From positions 1-62,421 of the forward strand of contig MSGZ01000002.1 of NCBI GenBank assembly GCA_001940925.1: 62,421 nucleotides of DNA, read 5' to 3'. Source of the stretch: Ruminococcus sp. Phil11. GTDB taxonomy: Bacteria; Bacillota; Clostridia; Oscillospirales; Ruminococcaceae. Numbering within the stretch: position 1 is the first letter of the stretch; each line of letters starts with the position of its first letter. Both the position numbers and the translations under genes were made by a program. Of this stretch, positions 16,221-24,805 are shown in pieces. Under the pieces are notes generated by a model that was given only the letters and a program-made list of their open reading frames with translations, was not told the origin of the DNA and did no database searches.

Positions 16221-16763
16221 TCAGATCACGACGCCGTTCGTTTCCAGCTCATTGACGAGATCCTCGCCGATAAAGCCGACATTATACGGGGTGATGATAT
16301 AGGTCAGGTTTGCGACCGGCTTCAGGCTGCCGCCGTTTGCATACGCGACACCGACCAGAAAGTCGATGATGCGGCGCTTGTTCTCGGCAGAGGCGGTCTC
16401 CAGGTTGAGGACAACGGTCTTTTTGGAGATCAGATGGTCAGCAATCTGCTTTGCGTCGGTAAAGACCTCCGGCTTGACCAGAACGACCTGAAGCTGTGCA
16501 GTCGCCTGAATGTTGACGACTTTATTGTCGCGCTTGGTCGGCTGGAATTCCGGTTCCGGCTTATAGCTTTCGCGCAGCGGAGACGGCTCGCGCAGCTCCC
16601 GTGCAGAGGTGTCCTGCGGTTCGCGCATCGGTTCGCGCTCGCGGAGGGATTCGCGGTATTCTCTGCGTTCACGGGATTCTCTTGTCTCACGCACCGGTTC
16701 CGTATCATAGGAATCGTCGTCCTGCGGCGCGAAGAAATCGCGGAGTGTATCAAAAACTTTCAT
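16221..16763 (-). CDS. sepF: Cell division protein SepF
   Basis: Membrane-associated FtsZ partner that shapes the Z ring. The 180-residue protein has the N-terminal amphipathic membrane anchor (MKVFDTLRDFFAP), an Arg/Glu-rich disordered linker with repeated RE, and the SepF domain (about residues 83-170). The domain includes VVNIQATAQLQVVLVKPEVF, NKRRIIDFLVGVAYANGG and YIITPYNV. The linker is unusually repetitive in Arg-Glu pairs. AAGGAG lies 8 bp before the start. It sits between yggS and divIVA, the classical order. Confidence 0.95.
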   Translation of the reverse strand: MKVFDTLRDFFAPQDDDSYDTEPVRETRESRERREYRESLREREPMREPQDTSARELREPSPLRESYKPEPEFQPTKRDNKVVNIQATAQLQVVLVKPEVFTDAKQIADHLISKKTVVLNLETASAENKRRIIDFLVGVAYANGGSLKPVANLTYIITPYNVGFIGEDLVNELETNGVVI

Positions 16764-16847
16764 CTGGATTCTCCTTTTCTTTCTGATTATCGTATTTTCT
16801 GCGCTGCTGCTGCCTGTACGCAGCGAAGCAGTACATGAAGATCCGTT

Positions 16848-17582
16848 TCAGCCTTCGGGTTTCGGGGGATAGTATCTTGCACCGAACAGTGCACTTCCGA
16901 TGCGCACGAGCGTCGAGCCGCAGCGGACAGCAGCGGCATAGTCGCCGGACATGCCCATGGAGAGCGTCTGCATTGGCACGGACTGGCGCAGTCTGTCGAA
17001 CAGCTCCCGCATTTCCGTAAAGACGCGTATCTGTTCATCCTTGTCAGTCATGGGCGGGGGAATGGTCATCAGGCCGTCCGTCCGAATATTCGGCAGCTGC
17101 TGCACGGCTTTGAGCAGCTCCGGGAGCTCCGCCGGCGAGACACCGGATTTGGAGGCTTCCCCGCCGATATTGACCTCCAGCAGCACCGGCATCATAATGT
17201 CTTTGGATGCTGCGGCTTTGCTGACCGCTTCCGCGAGATGCAGGCTGTCCACCGAATGGATCAGCGTGACCTTGTCGATGATCTGCTTTACCTTATTGGT
17301 CTGCAGATGACCGATGAACTGCACCTCCGCTTCTTTGCGGTAGGCATCGCGCTTGGAGAGAAATTCCTGTACGCGGTTCTCGCCGAGTGTTGTGACACCG
17401 GCATCGACCGCCAGATTGATGAGCTCCGGCGAGACGGTTTTCGTCACGGCCATGAGCGTCACATCCTGCACCGTTCTGCCTGATCTGCTGCACGCATCGG
17501 CAATGTTCTGCCGGATCACCTGCAGCCGGTCCAGAACGGCCTGCTTCTGTGCTTCCGTGCAGGGGGCGAACTCACTCGCCAT
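16848..17582 (-). CDS. yggS: YggS/YlmE-family pyridoxal phosphate homeostasis protein
   Basis: PLP-binding alanine racemase-like fold protein that buffers pyridoxal phosphate. The 244-residue product has the expected length. The PLP lysine lies in MAVTKTVSPELI, followed by GVTTLGENRVQEF, with FIGHLQTNKVKQI and MSMGMSGDYAAAVRCGSTLVRIGSALFG-type ending motifs. The start overlaps the adaptor-like gene upstream by 11 bp. Position directly before sepF repeats the ylmE-ylmF order of Bacillus. Confidence 0.94.
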   Translation of the reverse strand: MASEFAPCTEAQKQAVLDRLQVIRQNIADACSRSGRTVQDVTLMAVTKTVSPELINLAVDAGVTTLGENRVQEFLSKRDAYRKEAEVQFIGHLQTNKVKQIIDKVTLIHSVDSLHLAEAVSKAAASKDIMMPVLLEVNIGGEASKSGVSPAELPELLKAVQQLPNIRTDGLMTIPPPMTDKDEQIRVFTEMRELFDRLRQSVPMQTLSMGMSGDYAAAVRCGSTLVRIGSALFGARYYPPKPEG

Positions 17583-18831
17583 CTGCCATCACACCTTTCA
17601 CGATAATATCGTCATACAGCTCGACAAAGCCGTCGCCGGCGTTCAGGTCGGAGAGATAGAACAGATCGTCCTCATAGACCTTTTTGATCCGGCGGAACAC
17701 GGCACGCTCACCGACCAGCACATATACACCCATGCAGTTTTCGGTCTGCACGGTCTCATTGCCCTCCGCGTCCTTCTCGGTGACTTCCATATTTTTGAAG
17801 CGGATCGCGGAGCGCGGCACGCGGATGCCCTCGACGGTTTCCCGGAGGATCTCCACGCGTTCGGTGCGGTGCTGCACGACCTCGCCGGTCAGCTGGTCGC
17901 AGCGGAAAACGCCCAGTGTTTTTTTGATATCGCCTGCGGAGACCAGCGATACGACCTGCACATGCAGATCGGCCGGATGCGATTCCAGCCGCACGGTCGC
18001 GATGTCGTCCTCCGAGAGGCGCAGCTTGGTATTGTCGAATACGCCGACGATATACCATGCATAGTCGTCGATCAGCTTGCCGATGATCTGTCCGCTGCCG
18101 GGAACGGCATCGGCACTGACGTCATCGGTGACGGCACTGAGCTGTTCCGGCGTCAGCTGTCTGACGCGGTCAACGGTCAGGTCGGATTCGTATCCGTCGG
18201 CATGGCTGACAAAATACGCGGAATGCTCGGCGCGGATGACGTCGTCCGGTGCGGTCTTGCGGCGGCTGAGTCTTGCGATCTCATCCTCGAGTGCCACGAT
18301 CCGATCCTGATAATCGACAGACGCGTTTGTAATTTTTTCGTATGTGCTCATCAGCACGGTCAGATCCTGCCGGGCACTGCAGACAGCGGCGATATCGCCC
18401 TGTTCGCGCTGCCGCACCATGGACTTGAACTGATCGTCAATGAGTGAGGCGATCTTGGCCGGCTGAGCATTTTCACTGGTGCCGGGATTCTCCAGCTTGC
18501 TGAGCATCGCAAGCTCGGCTTCCTTTTCGGCGATGGTCCTTCTGAGGTCGATCTGTTCTTCATTGGCATAGATCTCGGCGATCACGCTGCCGACGCCGAG
18601 CTTTGCACCGTCATCGGCGCAATAGCGCACAGCACCGCTGCCGTCATACCGCCGGACCGTTTCATTGCGGACATAGACGCCCTGAAACGTCGTAACGGTC
18701 GTGCCCTCGTCATAGATCGCATTTTCTGTTTCGTAATTCGTAAAGAACAGATGATAGAAGATCGTCACAGCCAGTACAACAGCGAACACCAGCAGAAGCA
18801 TTTTGAGGATTCGCGTTGTAATTTCATTCAT
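17572..18831 (-). CDS. HlyD-like membrane-fusion protein in the division cluster
   Basis: The 419-residue protein has one N-terminal membrane segment (about residues 8-29) and a split lipoyl/barrel arrangement: GTTVTTFQGVYVRNETV, GVGSVIAEIYANEEQI, a helical stretch (about 80-190), and a C-terminal beta region with GIRVPRSAIRF. This is the layout of a periplasmic-adaptor family protein. No ABC or RND partner is adjacent. It lies between hfq and yggS, so a role in envelope assembly near the septum is possible but inferred only from position. Homologues in this position seem common in Clostridia. Confidence 0.75.
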   Translation of the reverse strand: MNEITTRILKMLLLVFAVVLAVTIFYHLFFTNYETENAIYDEGTTVTTFQGVYVRNETVRRYDGSGAVRYCADDGAKLGVGSVIAEIYANEEQIDLRRTIAEKEAELAMLSKLENPGTSENAQPAKIASLIDDQFKSMVRQREQGDIAAVCSARQDLTVLMSTYEKITNASVDYQDRIVALEDEIARLSRRKTAPDDVIRAEHSAYFVSHADGYESDLTVDRVRQLTPEQLSAVTDDVSADAVPGSGQIIGKLIDDYAWYIVGVFDNTKLRLSEDDIATVRLESHPADLHVQVVSLVSAGDIKKTLGVFRCDQLTGEVVQHRTERVEILRETVEGIRVPRSAIRFKNMEVTEKDAEGNETVQTENCMGVYVLVGERAVFRRIKKVYEDDLFYLSDLNAGDGFVELYDDIIVKGVMADGE

Positions 18832-18836
18832 GGAAC

Positions 18837-19088
18837 TTACTCAGCGTCCTCGCGCTGCTCCATTGCATCAAGGATCGAGATCGGTCTTGCAGGCACGATC
18901 GTGGAGATCGCATGCTTGTACACAAGCTGCTGTCTGCCGTCGGTCTCAAGGATGACGATAAACGAATCAAAGCCGCGGATGATGCCCTTGAACTGATAGC
19001 CGTTTGTGAGGAAAATGGTCAGCGGCAGACGGTCCTTGCGTGCCTGATTCAGAAAAACGTCCTGAAGATTAAGTCCCTTATTGGTCAT
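18837..19088 (-). CDS. hfq: RNA chaperone Hfq
   Basis: Sm-like hexameric RNA-binding protein. The 83-residue product has the Sm1 motif ([21 protein letters not shown]) and the Hfq signature [10 protein letters not shown]. The start at 19088 ([10 protein letters not shown]) is set by GAGG 9 bp upstream; upstream in-frame ATG codons lack a site and extend the N terminus beyond the family norm. It follows miaA by 104 bp, the conserved miaA-hfq pair. Confidence 0.97.
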   Translation of the reverse strand: MTNKGLNLQDVFLNQARKDRLPLTIFLTNGYQFKGIIRGFDSFIVILETDGRQQLVYKHAISTIVPARPISILDAMEQREDAE

Positions 19089-19192
19089 GTTACTTGCCTC
19101 ATTTCTTTTATTATAGCTTACGTATGTGTATCTGCGCAGCAGCGGCGTGAGGGTATACCTCACCCGTCAACAACTACACATCTTATATTATA

Positions 19193-20140
19193 TCACAATG
19201 CATCCCATTTCGCTATCATTTTTTGACACATTTCAAAAATTCGTGCTTCGTCACAAACAGAATCTCTCATGATCCACGCGATTTGTGGATTCCGACGAAA
19301 CCACGTTCCCTGCCGTTTCGCATAGCGGCAGGTCTCCTGCCTGACGCGTGCAAGGCATTCCTCTGCGGTATCCTCGCCCCGGAGCCACGGCAGAAGCTCC
19401 TTGTAACCGATTGCCATAGCGGCGGTCGCACGGCGTCTGCCGGAAGTGTATTCTGTACGCACCTCACCGAGCAGGCCGTCCTGCACCATTTTGTCCACGC
19501 GCAGCCGGATGCGGCCGTATTGCTGTTCTCTGTCCGCAAAGCCGATGCCGATGCGCAGGATGCTCCACGGCGCGGGGACTTCTCTGCTGCGTCTTGCGTG
19601 CTCGGAGAGCGGGATGCCGGTCAGCTCGTAGACCTCCAGTGCGCGGATGATGCGCCGGAGATTGTTCTCGTGCAGGCGTTCCGCGGATTCGGGGTCGCAC
19701 TGCATGAGCCGTTCGCGCATCGCCGTCCGGCCGAGCGTTTCGGCTTCTTCATTGAGCCGCTGCCGGAGTGCTTCGTCCGCGGGGATATCCGGAAACTGAA
19801 TGTTGTTGAGCAGCGAGTCGATATAAAGCCCCGTCCCGCCGACGATGACCGGCAGCTTTCCTCTGCCGTGGATCTCCGCGATCTTCTCCCGCGCCATTTC
19901 CACGTAATCGGCCACAGAGCAGGCCTGCTCCGGCGGCAGCACCGAGATCAGATGATGCGGGATGCCCTGCATCTCTGCGGCGGTCGGCTTGGCGGTCGCA
20001 ATGTCCAGCCCCTGATAGAGCTGCATGGAATCTGCGGAAACGACCTCTCCGCCATAAGCCTGTGCGATCTGTACGCCGAGCGCGGTTTTTCCGGATGCCG
20101 TTGCACCGACCACTGCGATGACCGGCGGCTGTTTGCTCAT
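19193..20140 (-). CDS. miaA: tRNA dimethylallyltransferase MiaA
   Basis: Adds a dimethylallyl group to A37 of tRNAs reading UNN codons. The 315-residue protein has the P-loop GATASGKT, the DSMQLYQGLDIATAKP motif that holds the catalytic Asp and Thr, IVGGTGLYIDSLL and WFRRNPQIAW near the C terminus. AAAGGGG precedes the ATG. MiaB, which acts on the MiaA product, is encoded about 10 kb upstream in the same orientation, with mutS, mutL and hfq in between or nearby. Confidence 0.97.
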   Translation of the reverse strand: MSKQPPVIAVVGATASGKTALGVQIAQAYGGEVVSADSMQLYQGLDIATAKPTAAEMQGIPHHLISVLPPEQACSVADYVEMAREKIAEIHGRGKLPVIVGGTGLYIDSLLNNIQFPDIPADEALRQRLNEEAETLGRTAMRERLMQCDPESAERLHENNLRRIIRALEVYELTGIPLSEHARRSREVPAPWSILRIGIGFADREQQYGRIRLRVDKMVQDGLLGEVRTEYTSGRRRATAAMAIGYKELLPWLRGEDTAEECLARVRQETCRYAKRQGTWFRRNPQIAWIMRDSVCDEARIFEMCQKMIAKWDAL

Positions 20141-20159
20141 GGGCTGACCCCTTTCTGTG

Positions 20160-20723
20160 TCACAGTACCTTGTAATACGGGCAGATGTTCACATAGCTGC
20201 CGTCCGGCATCCGGAACCCGCCCTCGATCGTGCCGAGCTGCATAAACCCGAGCTTTTCGTAAAGATGCCGTGCGGATGCGTTGTTCTCAACAACGGCATT
20301 GAACTGTAAAATGCGGAAGCCGTGCGACCTGCCCTGCTCCATGCAGTCGCGCACAAGCTGCTCGCCGATGTGCTCGCCGCGGCATGTACTGCTGACGGCA
20401 TAGCTGGCATTGCAGATATGTCCGCAGCGGCCGACATTGTTCGGGTGCAGGATATACAGCCCGACGATCTCGCCGTTCCGCTCCGCAACGCCGGTATAGG
20501 TCTGCTGTGCAAAAAAAGCCGCGCCGGTGATGCTGTCGAGCGGTTCTTCCTGCGGGAAGGCATCTCCTGCATCAACGACCTCATTCCAGATGGTGAGCAT
20601 CTCCGGCAGGTCTGCTTCGGTATACGCACGGACGGTGATGCCGGTGCTCCGGGCGAGCAGCATGGACGGCGGCCCGTAGATCATCGAAATCGGTTCCGGT
20701 GCGTGTTGTTCCTGTCTTTTCAT
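20160..20723 (-). CDS. GNAT family N-acetyltransferase
   Basis: The 187-residue protein has the GNAT fold: the RAYTEADLPEMLTIWNEV start, the acetyl-CoA loop region SSTCRGEHIGEQLVRDCM, and FNAVVENNASARHLYEKLGF. The substrate is unknown. The ATG at 20723 has AGGAGG 7 bp before it; a GTG one codon earlier is too close to that site. It overlaps the stop of the isochorismatase-like gene by one base (TGATG). Confidence 0.88.
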   Translation of the reverse strand: MKRQEQHAPEPISMIYGPPSMLLARSTGITVRAYTEADLPEMLTIWNEVVDAGDAFPQEEPLDSITGAAFFAQQTYTGVAERNGEIVGLYILHPNNVGRCGHICNASYAVSSTCRGEHIGEQLVRDCMEQGRSHGFRILQFNAVVENNASARHLYEKLGFMQLGTIEGGFRMPDGSYVNICPYYKVL

Positions 20724-21247
20724 CACGGTTCCTCCTGATAGATCACGCCCGCAGCTTTCAGCTCTGCGCGGGCCGCGCCCTTTTTGCGGGTATCAAATCG
20801 GGTCGCGGTGCTCTTTGAGAGAATGACCGCGCGCATCCCCGCTGCGGCTGCTGCCTTTGCGGTCGCGGCGATGCATCCGCATTCGTCGATGCCGCAGAAC
20901 AGCAATTCGTCATAGCCCTGTGCTTCGACAAATGCGCGGAACTTCGCATCCGCGAACAGGTCGGAGACATTTTTCTCGAAGCAGTGTTCCGAAACGACAT
21001 GCAGACCGGAATACAGCTTTGCGCCCTCGGTTTCTGTGATGCAGTAGCCGAAAATAATGTGATTGGACGGCGTATCCGGGAAAATCTGCGAGATGTAAAG
21101 CACATCGCCGCCCGCTGACTGCACCTTGTCAATTGCCGCATTGACGGCATCGAGCAGAGCCGCGGTGTCATACGGGAACTTGTCCTTCCGTTTCTCCCAG
21201 AGATAATCATTCTGCATTTCGTTTACGATCAATGCTGTTTTTGCCAT
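20723..21247 (-). CDS. Isochorismatase-family cysteine hydrolase
   Basis: The 174-residue protein has the fold of nicotinamidase/isochorismatase enzymes: LIVNEMQNDY at the N terminus and GIDECGCIAATAKAA with the nucleophilic cysteine. In the family the first motif is normally D-M-Q-N-D-F, the Asp being the catalytic base; here that position is Glu (NEMQND). A conservative change may keep activity. The substrate is not predictable. It is followed by the GNAT gene with a one-base overlap. Confidence 0.8.
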   Translation of the reverse strand: MAKTALIVNEMQNDYLWEKRKDKFPYDTAALLDAVNAAIDKVQSAGGDVLYISQIFPDTPSNHIIFGYCITETEGAKLYSGLHVVSEHCFEKNVSDLFADAKFRAFVEAQGYDELLFCGIDECGCIAATAKAAAAAGMRAVILSKSTATRFDTRKKGAARAELKAAGVIYQEEP

Positions 21248-21287
21248 ATTATCACCCTCGATCCTTGTGATTGCCGCGCAGAGCCGG

Positions 21288-21902
21288 TCACCGGAAGTAG
21301 ATCCCGCTGATCAGCGCAGAAAGAGAAGCGGCGATCGGCTTGTCATCCGCAACTTTATCCGGCCGCCAGCTTTCGAGATAGATCTCGCCGGTTGCCCGTT
21401 GATACAAAATGGAATGCGCGGCATAGCCCGTCCAGCCGATGCAGATAAACTGCTTGGCCTCCTGCAAAAGATGCGCTTCCGACGGGTTTTCTTCTGCGTG
21501 TTCTTCCCAGTCCTGATAAAATTCCTCAGTCAGTGCACAGACGCCGTATTTCTGAAACAGCACATCGTCGTCTGTTTCGCCGGTATGCTTCAGCACCGAA
21601 AACAGGATCGGCCCCTCATCGAACGGATAGTAGCTGCCGTTCTCGGACTGCTTCATGCAGTCATACGCGCCGCAGATATAGGAATGCCAGTAGAGATTGA
21701 TATAATCCGCGATATCATCGGGCAGGTCAAATCCGAATTTCTCCCGGAACGGCGCGAGATTTGTTTTCGTCGTGCGCGGGATCAGGAAATGCTGTTTGTA
21801 CAGCGCGGTCATCTCGTCCGGTACGCCCTCGTATTCGCACGAGTTGAAGAAACCGGGTCTTGCCATTGCTTTTTGGCTGTAGGTCAGCAGTGCGTTTTTC
21901 AT
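21288..21902 (-). CDS. SUKH-superfamily (SMI1/KNR4 or Syd-like) protein
   Basis: The 204-residue soluble protein has a pattern suggestive of the SUKH fold: IPRTTKTNLAPFREKFGFD, then LPDDIADYINLYWHSYICG and a C-terminal segment with a conserved tryptophan (YLESWRPDKVADDKP). SUKH proteins are often immunity proteins of polymorphic toxin systems, while Syd binds SecY. No toxin gene is adjacent. The start at 21902 (MKNALLTYSQ) is chosen because GAGGTG lies 8 bp upstream. The family call is tentative. Confidence 0.5.
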   Translation of the reverse strand: MKNALLTYSQKAMARPGFFNSCEYEGVPDEMTALYKQHFLIPRTTKTNLAPFREKFGFDLPDDIADYINLYWHSYICGAYDCMKQSENGSYYPFDEGPILFSVLKHTGETDDDVLFQKYGVCALTEEFYQDWEEHAEENPSEAHLLQEAKQFICIGWTGYAAHSILYQRATGEIYLESWRPDKVADDKPIAASLSALISGIYFR

Positions 21903-21934
21903 GTGTGTCACCTCGATTGTTACTGCTGTGTCGC

Positions 21935-22333
21935 GGGCACTTTCCGAATCGCCGGTGCGATTCGGCTTTCTCAGGGCTTGCAGCCCTGAGAACCCGCATT
22001 CGCGCATTCAGCTCGCGCTGACTTCGTCATCGCTATGCTTCAAGCGCGCTGCGAATCCCTTTGGGATTCGCTTGGGGACGCCCTCTCTTACAGGGCGTCC
22101 CCCTTCCAAAAACGCTCCCCCGGAGCGTTTTTGAAATTCCCCCTTGCGGTGCGCCTGACGATAGGGGAGTTTCGCGCTCTGCGGAGCGCGACCAGAGGCT
22201 CTGCCTCTGGACTCTGCAAGCCTTTGAAAAGGCTTGAGCGAAACTTTTATTTTTGCCCGACCGGTTGCGTCCCTCTGACCACATAACGGGGTCTGGGGAC
22301 TGGTCCCCATTTTGAATCCGCCGAAGGCACCAC
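21935..22333. repeat. Modular intergenic hairpin element between mutL and the SUKH-like gene
   Basis: This 400-bp gap holds no gene. It is a chain of inverted repeats. A 100-bp module at 21972-22071 includes CTCAGGGC/GCCCTGAG and matches 24855-24955 closely. GGGACGCCC/GGGCGTCCC (22075-22101) and AAAAACGCTCC/GGAGCGTTTTT (22108-22132) both recur at 62.29-62.35 kb. Next come ATAGGGGAGTTTCGC, CCAGAGGC/GCCTCTGG and CAAGCCTTT/AAAGGCTTG. The last part is CCCGACCGGTT, CACATAACGGGGTC, GGGGAC/GTCCCC and a TTGAATCCGCCGAAGGCAC end motif, 3 bp from the mutL stop. Confidence 0.85.
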
Positions 22334-24382
22334 TTAATTCTGAATACGCTTGAACTGCTTTTCGATCTGGTATTTCGACAGCAGAAACATCACCGGGCGG
22401 CCGTGCGGACAATGCCGGATCTGGTCATTTTCCCAGACCTGCACCGCCAGCGACTGCAATTCTTCCTTCGTGTTATGCGTCCCCGCACGGATCGCCGCCT
22501 TGCACGCCAGATCATGGAACATGTCATCCAGCAGATGCATGTCCGGCTGCACCTGATTTTTCAGGCAGTTCGCCGCAAGATCGGCCGCGATCTGATCAAG
22601 GTCAAGCTCCGCGCAGGAAAGCGGCACGCCTGTCAGCTGCACGACCGGTGCCTCGCTGAAATCGAACGTAAACCCGCACCCGAGCAGCGTCTCCTGCTGC
22701 TCCTGCAGGGCAGAGAGCTCGTCCGCTGTCAGCAGAACGCGCACCGGCGTCAGAAGCTGCTGACGGTCGCGGCATTCGCGGGTGCGGAACCGCTCAAACA
22801 AAATGCGTTCATGGGCGGCGTGCTTGTCGATCATCACAAACTGCTCGCCGGCCTCCGCCAGCACGTAGTTTTCAAACAGTTCCCCGATCACCGTGATCTT
22901 TTCGCGGCGGATCGCGGAGATCGCTTCATTGCGCGCCTCCGGTTCGTCGGGTAACTCCTGTGGAGACGGCTCCGGTCTCTCTGCCGGTACCGTCTCCGGC
23001 ATCGGCCGGACAGGGACTGCGGGCTGTGCGGTCAGATTGGAAAACGCCTTCAGTGCCTCCGGTATGACCGGCTTTTCCGGTGCAGACGGCGGAACAGGCG
23101 CCTGCGGCTCTGCCGGGATTTCCGGTCTGCTTACCGGCTCCGGCATCGGTGCGGGAGCCGACGGAGCGGGCGGCGGTACGGGCGGCGCGGCCGGCTGTGT
23201 ATGCGGCACCTCGTTCCGCTTCTCAAAGAGCGGCGCGGGCGTATTGCTGTCCGTGCCGGCGACCGGCGCATACCAATCCTGCTTCGGACGCTGCGGTGTA
23301 TAGATCTGCGGCGTGATCTTCGGCATGACGGGCGGCTGTTCGGCAGGCTTTTCCTGCTCCGGGATCTGAAATTCGTAAATCAGATTATGCTGTTCGAGCG
23401 CGCCCAGCACCGCAAAATAAACCGCATTATAAATGCGCTTTTCGTCGGAGAAGCGCACCTCGGCTTTCGTCGGGTGCATGTTGACATCGACGATGCGCGG
23501 CGAGACTGTGACCGTCAGCACGCAGGCCGGATATTTTCCGGTCATGATGAGCGTTTTATACGCCTCCTCGATCGCGGAGATCAGCGTAAACGAGCGCACG
23601 GAGCGTCCGTTGATAAAGAAAAGCTGATGCGAGCGGTTCGGGCGCGCATAGAGCGGCTTCATGACATAGCCGCCGACCGTGATGCCTCCGTTTTCCTGCT
23701 CCTGATATCGGACGGGGAGCAGGTCGCGGGCGAAGTCCTTGCCGAAGATCGCGTAGATCGCGGAATAAAGCTCGCCGTCGCCGGGCGTGACAAATTCGGT
23801 TTTGTTCTCGCGGATCAGCCGGAAGGAGATCTCCGGATGCGACAGCGCGATCTTCTGAAAGATGTTCGCAGCGGCATTGCCCTCGGCGGTGTCCTTTTTG
23901 AGGAAGCCCGCGCGCACCGGCACATTATAAAACAGGTCGCGCACGACGACCGTCGTACCCTCGGGGCAGCCGCTCTGCTCAAAGGCGGTCTCCTCGCCGC
24001 CTTCGATGCGGTAATGCGTGCCGTATTCCGCGCCCGGCTGCCGGGTCAGGACTTCCGTCCGGGAGACGGCGCAGATCGAAGCGAGTGCCTCGCCGCGGAA
24101 TCCGAGCGTGAAGATCGTTTCGAGATCGGCGGCGGTGCTGATCTTGCTGGTCGCATGGCGCAGAAATGCCGTCCGCACCTGCTCCGGCGCGATGCCGCAG
24201 CCGTCATCGGTGACGCGCAGATAGAGCACACCGCCGCGCTTTAATTCCGCGGTGATGCGCTTTGCACCGGAATCAATGGCATTTTCCGTCAGCTCCTTGA
24301 GGACGGATGCGGGGCGTTCAATGACCTCGCCCGCCGCGATCAGTTCGGCGATTTCCTTCGGTAAAACGTGAATTTCAGGCAC
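22334..24382 (-). CDS. mutL: DNA mismatch repair protein MutL
   Basis: Couples mismatch recognition by MutS to strand excision. The 682-residue protein has the N-terminal GHKL ATPase (ENAIDSGAKRI, DDGCGI, TLGFRGEALASI) and a Pro-rich linker (about residues 345-485). The C-terminal domain carries the endonuclease metal motif DKHAAHERILFE, matching the DxHAxxExxxxE pattern, and CPHGRP near the end. It is therefore a nicking-type MutL, as in bacteria without MutH. The linker is longer and more Pro/Ala-rich than usual. It lies downstream of mutS, separated by a small gene and a repeat element. Confidence 0.97.
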   Translation of the reverse strand: MPEIHVLPKEIAELIAAGEVIERPASVLKELTENAIDSGAKRITAELKRGGVLYLRVTDDGCGIAPEQVRTAFLRHATSKISTAADLETIFTLGFRGEALASICAVSRTEVLTRQPGAEYGTHYRIEGGEETAFEQSGCPEGTTVVVRDLFYNVPVRAGFLKKDTAEGNAAANIFQKIALSHPEISFRLIRENKTEFVTPGDGELYSAIYAIFGKDFARDLLPVRYQEQENGGITVGGYVMKPLYARPNRSHQLFFINGRSVRSFTLISAIEEAYKTLIMTGKYPACVLTVTVSPRIVDVNMHPTKAEVRFSDEKRIYNAVYFAVLGALEQHNLIYEFQIPEQEKPAEQPPVMPKITPQIYTPQRPKQDWYAPVAGTDSNTPAPLFEKRNEVPHTQPAAPPVPPPAPSAPAPMPEPVSRPEIPAEPQAPVPPSAPEKPVIPEALKAFSNLTAQPAVPVRPMPETVPAERPEPSPQELPDEPEARNEAISAIRREKITVIGELFENYVLAEAGEQFVMIDKHAAHERILFERFRTRECRDRQQLLTPVRVLLTADELSALQEQQETLLGCGFTFDFSEAPVVQLTGVPLSCAELDLDQIAADLAANCLKNQVQPDMHLLDDMFHDLACKAAIRAGTHNTKEELQSLAVQVWENDQIRHCPHGRPVMFLLSKYQIEKQFKRIQN

Positions 24383-24415
24383 AGGTTTATCCTTTCTAGG
24401 CGGCTGTTTATCAGC

Positions 24416-24739
24416 TCACCAGTCATCCTGTATCGTTGTATGCAAAAGCTGTTCCAGACCGTCAAAAACAGCTTTTATCCTTGCATCCTGCCGGATGCCC
24501 CAATATAAGTCGTCCGTCGTGACGATCCCGATATAGTTGGTTTTTTCGGGGTCATAGTCCTCGCTGTTCCAGCGGGCAAAGTCCCGGACGCACAGCAGCG
24601 AGATGCTGAGAAACGGATTCTGCGCCGTGAACCGATCCGCCGGGAACAGCCCCGTACTGTGCAGATACCGTTCGATTTCTGCGGTATCCCATGTTTCGGA
24701 GATATCGCCGGTTTTGAAGTGATAGTATACGTAATCCAT
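24416..24739 (-). CDS. Small protein of unknown function between mutS and mutL
   Basis: A 107-residue soluble, acidic protein without a recognised domain. It begins MDYVYYHFKTGDISETWDT and contains several Trp and Tyr residues spread over the chain. The start at 24739 follows GGAG by 9 bp. It lies 33 bp upstream of mutL on the same strand and downstream of a repeat element, so co-transcription with mutL is likely. Size and composition resemble small SUKH-like or immunity-like proteins, but no motif supports this. Confidence 0.6.
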   Translation of the reverse strand: MDYVYYHFKTGDISETWDTAEIERYLHSTGLFPADRFTAQNPFLSISLLCVRDFARWNSEDYDPEKTNYIGIVTTDDLYWGIRQDARIKAVFDGLEQLLHTTIQDDW

Positions 24740-24805
24740 TGTCAGTGTCTCCGTCAGTATACGGCGGCGGCTCGTTTCGCGCTTCACTCGTCGCGGCTGA
24801 TGCCG

